Assembly (NCBI GenBank): GCA_903840165.1
Contig: CAIMEY010000019.1
Span: 1-39,810, forward strand
Length of the DNA stretch: 39,810 bases
Direction of reading: 5' to 3'
Source of the DNA: an uncultured Myxococcales bacterium
GTDB lineage: Bacteria; Myxococcota_A; UBA9042
The first letter of the stretch is position 1. Each line of letters opens with the position of its first letter. This document shows positions 39,264-39,810 of this stretch, piece by piece. The notes under the pieces are model-generated. The model ran no database searches, was not told where the DNA came from, and was given only the letters and a program-made list of their open reading frames with translations. The translations under genes and the position numbers were made by a program.

Positions 39264-39628
39264 GGCTAGTATCCTTCTTGAGCCGGCAGCTTGAGCCGGC
39301 AGTTTGAGCCGGCAGTTTGAGCCGGCAGTTTGAGCCGGCAGTTTGCTGATTTCGCTGTCTTATCCCCGGATCGCAGCTGCTCGAGTCGAACAACGGGTTT
39401 CAGTATCGGCGATGGCCGCCTGCGTGTCAAGCCCCGCGCCAAGTTTTCTTGCACGTTGAAAATACGGGTGAATCCTCGATGACCGGGCAACTGCCGTATG
39501 ATACCACTTCCCCTATGTTCGGATCGCCGCACCCCTTTGTTTCGGCCACTTAGCGCCCCCGACCAAGATCCGCTTGCAATCAGCCGCAACTGGCGAGAAG
39601 ATCGCCGGATCTTCTTCGGAGTTGCCTG
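39264..39628. promoter_or_regulatory. Intergenic region between phage-like unit and IS630-like transposase
   Basis: 365 bp between divergent genes. Apart from the 13-bp repeats it shows no protein-like frame; the minus-strand frame through the repeats (39266-39706) is an artefact of their periodicity. The left terminus of the IS630-like element should lie in the right part (about 39540-39620), but I could not define the inverted repeat or a TA target. No convincing -35/-10 pair was found for the phage-like unit. Confidence 0.4.
39277..39341. repeat. Five perfect 13-bp tandem repeats in the 5' leader
   Basis: Five consecutive units (C/T)TTGAGCCGGCAG occupy 39277-39289, 39290-39302, 39303-39315, 39316-39328 and 39329-39341. 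The only variation is C or T at the first base. Each contains the palindrome GCCGGC. They lie 14 bp upstream of the start codon at 39263, just beyond the AAGGA ribosome site, so they are in the transcript leader or its operator. Copy-number change would alter leader length. Confidence 0.95.
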
Positions 39629-39810
39629 ATGAATGCCACGCTCAAAGTTGCCAACCACCTGACCGACTTCGAACTTGAAGCCCGCGCCGACGGAGCACGA
39701 AAACACGTTTGGGAATGGACACGTTGGCGCGCTATCCTGCTGTTCAGGCAGGGCGAATCCGCCAAGGATGTCGCGCGCTTCTTGGACCGCAAGGAGGACT
39801 GGGTCCGCAG
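39629..39810 (+). mobile_element. IS630-family-like transposase, N-terminus only
   Basis: An open frame runs from ATG 39629 (GGAG eight bases upstream) off the end of the window. The 60 visible residues include W-R-A-I-L-L-F-R-Q-G-E-S-A-K-D-V-A-R-F-L and D-R-K-E-D-W-V-R. This is the N-terminal helix-turn-helix of IS630/Tc1-mariner-type transposases, where a 'R-x-x-I-L-L-L-x-x-G-x-S-x-x-x-V-A' motif is standard. The catalytic DDE domain lies outside the window. Confidence 0.65.

Noticed and set aside
39266..39706. Minus-strand 146-codon frame with repeated C-R-L-K-L-P-A-Q residues
   Set aside because: It is produced by the 13-bp repeats and lacks protein-like composition elsewhere; it overlaps a probable leader and the IS630-like start.

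Overview
The window is GC-rich, densely coding bacterial chromosome, apparently from a Gram-negative relative of the Myxococcota / former Deltaproteobacteria. This is inferred from gene content, not from a marker gene. The clues are lipoproteins with long Asp/Ala/Pro linkers, long arrays of CDDGNPCT-type cysteine repeats, a MopE-like CNGxDDDCDGxxDE motif, bacterial fibrinogen-like C-terminal domains, a CGDDGCGGNCGSC cluster, and an inner-membrane LTA-synthase-like enzyme. No rRNA, tRNA or CRISPR array was seen. Layout: bases 1-2006 are scrambled accessory DNA. They hold the 5' end of an insertion-sequence ORF, a hypothetical gene that seems cut by it, and a decayed hybrid sensor kinase (PAS, receiver and Hpt fragments with stops and frameshifts). 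At 2007-15595 lies mainly housekeeping metabolism: threonine dehydrogenase (tdh); a minus-strand run of glpD, a CysQ/IMPase-type phosphatase, a DUF3352-like anchored protein, an unknown 617-aa protein and a MaoC-like hydratase; then a plus-strand run of a deoxynucleoside kinase, two small anchored proteins of similar design, a class II aldolase, a membrane-anchored pseudokinase and an unknown helical protein. At 15775-20300 is a cyanophycin module: cyanophycin synthetase (cphA) translationally coupled to a second, stand-alone Mur-ligase-like protein. At 20487-33828 is envelope and surface biology: a propeller-like lipoprotein, an LTA-synthase-like sulfatase-superfamily enzyme, a P-domain/fibrinogen-like secreted protein, a fatty-acid desaturase lacking one canonical metal histidine, and two adjacent giant cysteine-repeat lipoproteins. 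One of these ends in a CotH-kinase-like domain and the other in a fibrinogen-like domain. At 34320-39263 four tightly packed or overlapping minus-strand genes form the most unusual locus. Two resemble phage structural proteins, one is a chimera of an Ig-like front, a phage-accessory-like CxxC helical domain, a Cys cluster and an AT-richer tail, and the last is an unknown lipoprotein. Their 5' leader carries five perfect 13-bp tandem repeats. The window ends in the start of an IS630-like transposase. How the genes may act together: the operon-like packing suggests co-expression of glpD/cysQ/DUF3352-like/617-aa/maoC, of cphA with its Mur-ligase partner, of the two Cys-repeat lipoproteins (4-bp overlap), and of the four-gene phage-like locus. 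All of this is read from spacing only. Mobile-element fragments at both ends, and a possible IS3-family relic near 34.2 kb, mark the edges of the accessory DNA.
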